From Singulisphaera sp. GP187 (lineage in GTDB: Bacteria; Planctomycetota; Planctomycetia; Gemmatales; Gemmataceae): DNA of 40,715 bases. The stretch lies in assembly GCA_945905925.1 (NCBI GenBank), contig CAMDQN010000059.1, forward strand, positions 1 to 40,715, read 5' to 3'. Positions 40,533-40,715 of this stretch are shown here, one piece after another (positions within the stretch are counted from its first letter, which is position 1; each line of letters begins with the position of its first letter). The translations under genes and the position numbers were made by a program. Under the pieces are notes generated by a model. It saw nothing but the letters and a program-made list of their open reading frames with translations. It ran no database searches and had not been told where the DNA came from.

Positions 40533-40715
40533 AGCGGTTCACGACCTCACGGTCGCGTACCGCGAAAAGCCGGTGCTGTGGGACATCGACCTCGCGGTGC
40601 CGTCCGGCGTGCTGATGGCCGTGGTCGGGCCGAACGGCGCCGGAAAGACCACGCTTGTGAAGGCGATGCTCGGCCTCGTGAAGCCCGTGTCCGGTGAGGT
40701 ACTCGTTCACGGCAA
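40435..40715 (+). CDS. Metal ABC transporter ATP-binding protein (partial, runs off window)
   Basis: 94 codons are present before the window ends. After a repeat-derived N-terminal extension, the ABC domain begins AIAVHDLTVAYREKPVLWDI and has an intact Walker A, VVGPNGAGKTTLVKAMLGL. It powers the importer served by the upstream lipoprotein. Start ATG 40435 has AGAGG 7 bases upstream; later in-frame starts (ATG 40462) also lie before the repeat, and the next, GTG 40573, would remove the first beta-strand. Reading frame across the repeat therefore depends on its 7-bp copy number. Confidence 0.9.
   Translation, partial: MTESAIINTMRVVSGNPTSATAHCPLPTAHSAIAVHDLTVAYREKPVLWDIDLAVPSGVLMAVVGPNGAGKTTLVKAMLGLVKPVSGEVLVHG

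Overview
This is a high-GC window whose gene content points to a planctomycete of the Gemmataceae (Gemmata-like). The markers are a DUF1549/DUF1553 cytochrome-type protein, a WD40 protein with an N-terminal planctomycete-cytochrome CxxCH motif, a large PPC-type secreted protein, a tail-anchored Ser/Thr kinase, a giant secretin with TPR-like modules and a VWA/zinc-ribbon membrane protein. The species is not identified; the placement is inferred from families and base composition. No rRNA, tRNA or CRISPR array was seen.

Layout. 0-5.2 kb (minus): a truncated PAS sensor, an exported esterase and the DUF1549/DUF1553 protein. 5.7-8.7 kb: a kinase (+) and an MFS transporter (-). 9.2-10.9 kb (+): branched-chain aminotransferase and a sugar-isomerase-like TIM barrel, 2 nt apart. 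11.3-21.0 kb (+): secretin, VWA protein, release-factor-like GGQ protein, dual-specificity-type phosphatase and a PafA-like phosphatase. 21.3-25.6 kb (-): sucB and sucA of 2-oxoglutarate dehydrogenase. 25.8-31.3 kb (-): a lipoprotein, the WD40/cytochrome protein and the PPC protein. 31.9-33.4 kb: nested mobile elements. 33.4-37.9 kb (+): dihydrolipoyl dehydrogenase, a small hypothetical translated from its stop codon, a Nudix hydrolase, a zinc-ribbon membrane protein and purN, which converges on purD (-). 39.4-40.7 kb (+): a TroA-like metal ABC operon, cut by the window end.

How genes work together. sucA, sucB and the dihydrolipoyl dehydrogenase together supply E1, E2 and E3 of the 2-oxoglutarate dehydrogenase complex, although E3 is 8 kb away behind a transposon. 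purN and purD serve the same purine pathway. The metal-binding lipoprotein and its ATPase form a Zn/Mn importer behind a palindromic operator candidate.

Most striking signal. Nearly every junction carries a long (20-50 bp arm), near-perfect inverted repeat with a low-complexity or strongly biased stem, belonging to a few recurring sequence families. Some lie inside genes: a 108-bp hairpin plus a solo arm sit in frame in the two linkers of SucB, a REP-like cluster sits in the central loop of the MFS transporter, and a hairpin built of 7-bp repeats encloses the ribosome-binding site and start codon of the metal-transport ATPase, with one arm translated. Because 7 is not a multiple of 3, copy-number change there would shift the frame. 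The second notable structure is a 316-bp element with 23-bp terminal inverted repeats, split by an IS630-family insertion, whose uninterrupted relative lies at 21.1 kb.
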